Below are positions 5,595 to 5,872 of a DNA stretch of 5,872 nt, one piece after another. The notes under the pieces are model-generated. The model was not told the DNA's origin. It did no database searches and saw only the letters and a list, made by a program, of their open reading frames with translations. Both the position numbers and the translations under genes were made by a program. This DNA is from an uncultured Eubacteriales bacterium. Its GTDB lineage: Bacteria; Bacillota_A; Clostridia; Christensenellales; Aristaeellaceae. Numbering within the stretch: position 1 is the stretch's first letter; each line of letters opens with the position of its first letter. The DNA lies in NCBI GenBank assembly GCA_900553645.1, contig USEE01000105.1:1-5872 (forward strand). The letters are read 5' to 3'.

Positions 5595-5872
5595 AGATAG
5601 ACGAGATCCGCGAGCTGGCCGCGATAATGAACGAGACGGGACTTACCGCCATCGAGATTGAGGAATGCGGCGCGCGCCTTAAACTGAAGCGCGAGCTGTA
5701 CGCGGGCGCGCCCGTAACTGTTTCGGCCGCACCCGTGCAGGCTCCCGCAGCACCCGCGCAGGCGGCTGAACCGCAGCAAAAGGATGACCGCGGCGTGGAC
5801 TTTAACGACGTTGTGGAGATCAAAAGTCCACTGGTGGGCGTATTTTACGTCGCGCCCTCGCCCGATTCCGCG
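5591..5872 (+). CDS. accB: Biotin carboxyl carrier protein of acetyl-CoA carboxylase (AccB, 3' partial)
   Basis: Carrier subunit of acetyl-CoA carboxylase; its biotin shuttles carboxyl groups between the carboxylase (AccC) and transferase (AccAD) subunits. Only the first 94 codons are in the window and the frame runs open to the edge. The N-terminal helix (MKIDEIRELAAIMNETG, 1-17) and short strand region (IEIEECGARLKLKR, 21-34) match BCCP. An Ala/Pro/Gln-rich flexible linker follows (about 38-63). The biotinyl domain then begins with VVEIKSPLVGVFYVAPSPDSA (74-94), equivalent to the family's SPMVGTFY-SPSPD motif. The biotin-bearing Lys (usually in an EAMK motif) lies beyond the window. The ATG overlaps the fabF TGA. 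Clostridial operons usually continue with fabZ, accC, accD and accA. Confidence 0.93.
   Translation, partial: MKIDEIRELAAIMNETGLTAIEIEECGARLKLKRELYAGAPVTVSAAPVQAPAAPAQAAEPQQKDDRGVDFNDVVEIKSPLVGVFYVAPSPDSA

Noticed and set aside
1..5872. A new defence, mobile or otherwise undescribed system
   Set aside because: All eight genes belong to well-known fatty acid synthesis families in a common order, and almost all bases are coding. No repeats, integrase, transposase or unknown gene is visible.

Overview
This window is one strand-consistent block of a type II (dissociated) fatty acid synthesis operon. It holds eight genes, all on the + strand, with no mobile element, RNA gene or CRISPR array that I can see. 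The order is a FabT-like MarR regulator (cut at its 5' side by the window edge), fabH, acpP, fabK, fabD, fabG, fabF, and the beginning of accB (cut at its 3' side). This order, with a flavin-dependent FabK as the enoyl reductase, is typical of Bacillota, in particular Clostridia and Streptococcaceae. The DNA is clearly GC-rich and uses CGC, GCG and GGC codons heavily, yet it favours ATA for isoleucine. I infer a GC-rich anaerobic, Clostridia-like bacterium, possibly a gut lineage, but cannot name the genus.

Layout: 1-504 FabT-like repressor; 501-1454 FabH (TTG start inside the repressor's stop codon); 1455-1524 the only real intergenic gap, with a small GC hairpin, an AT-rich leader and a strong ribosome binding site; 1525-1743 acyl carrier protein; 1747-2691 FabK; 2679-3608 FabD; 3602-4354 FabG; 4365-5594 FabF; 5591-5872 AccB N-terminal part. 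Apart from the fabH-acpP gap, neighbours overlap or lie within 10 bases of each other, so one polycistronic mRNA with translational coupling is the simplest reading. No stretch of more than 300 bases lacks a gene.

How the genes work together: AccB belongs to acetyl-CoA carboxylase, which makes malonyl-CoA. FabD moves malonyl to ACP. FabH starts chains by condensing acyl-CoA with malonyl-ACP, and FabF elongates them. FabG reduces the 3-ketoacyl group and FabK reduces the enoyl group. The dehydratase (FabZ) and the remaining carboxylase subunits are not in the window and would be expected just downstream. The FabT-like repressor probably controls the operon from a promoter upstream of position 1, which cannot be seen here.

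I looked for an undescribed system and did not find one. The points worth a second look are modest: the special codon use and leader of acpP, the coupled gene junctions, the truncated first gene, and a few residue variants near active sites.
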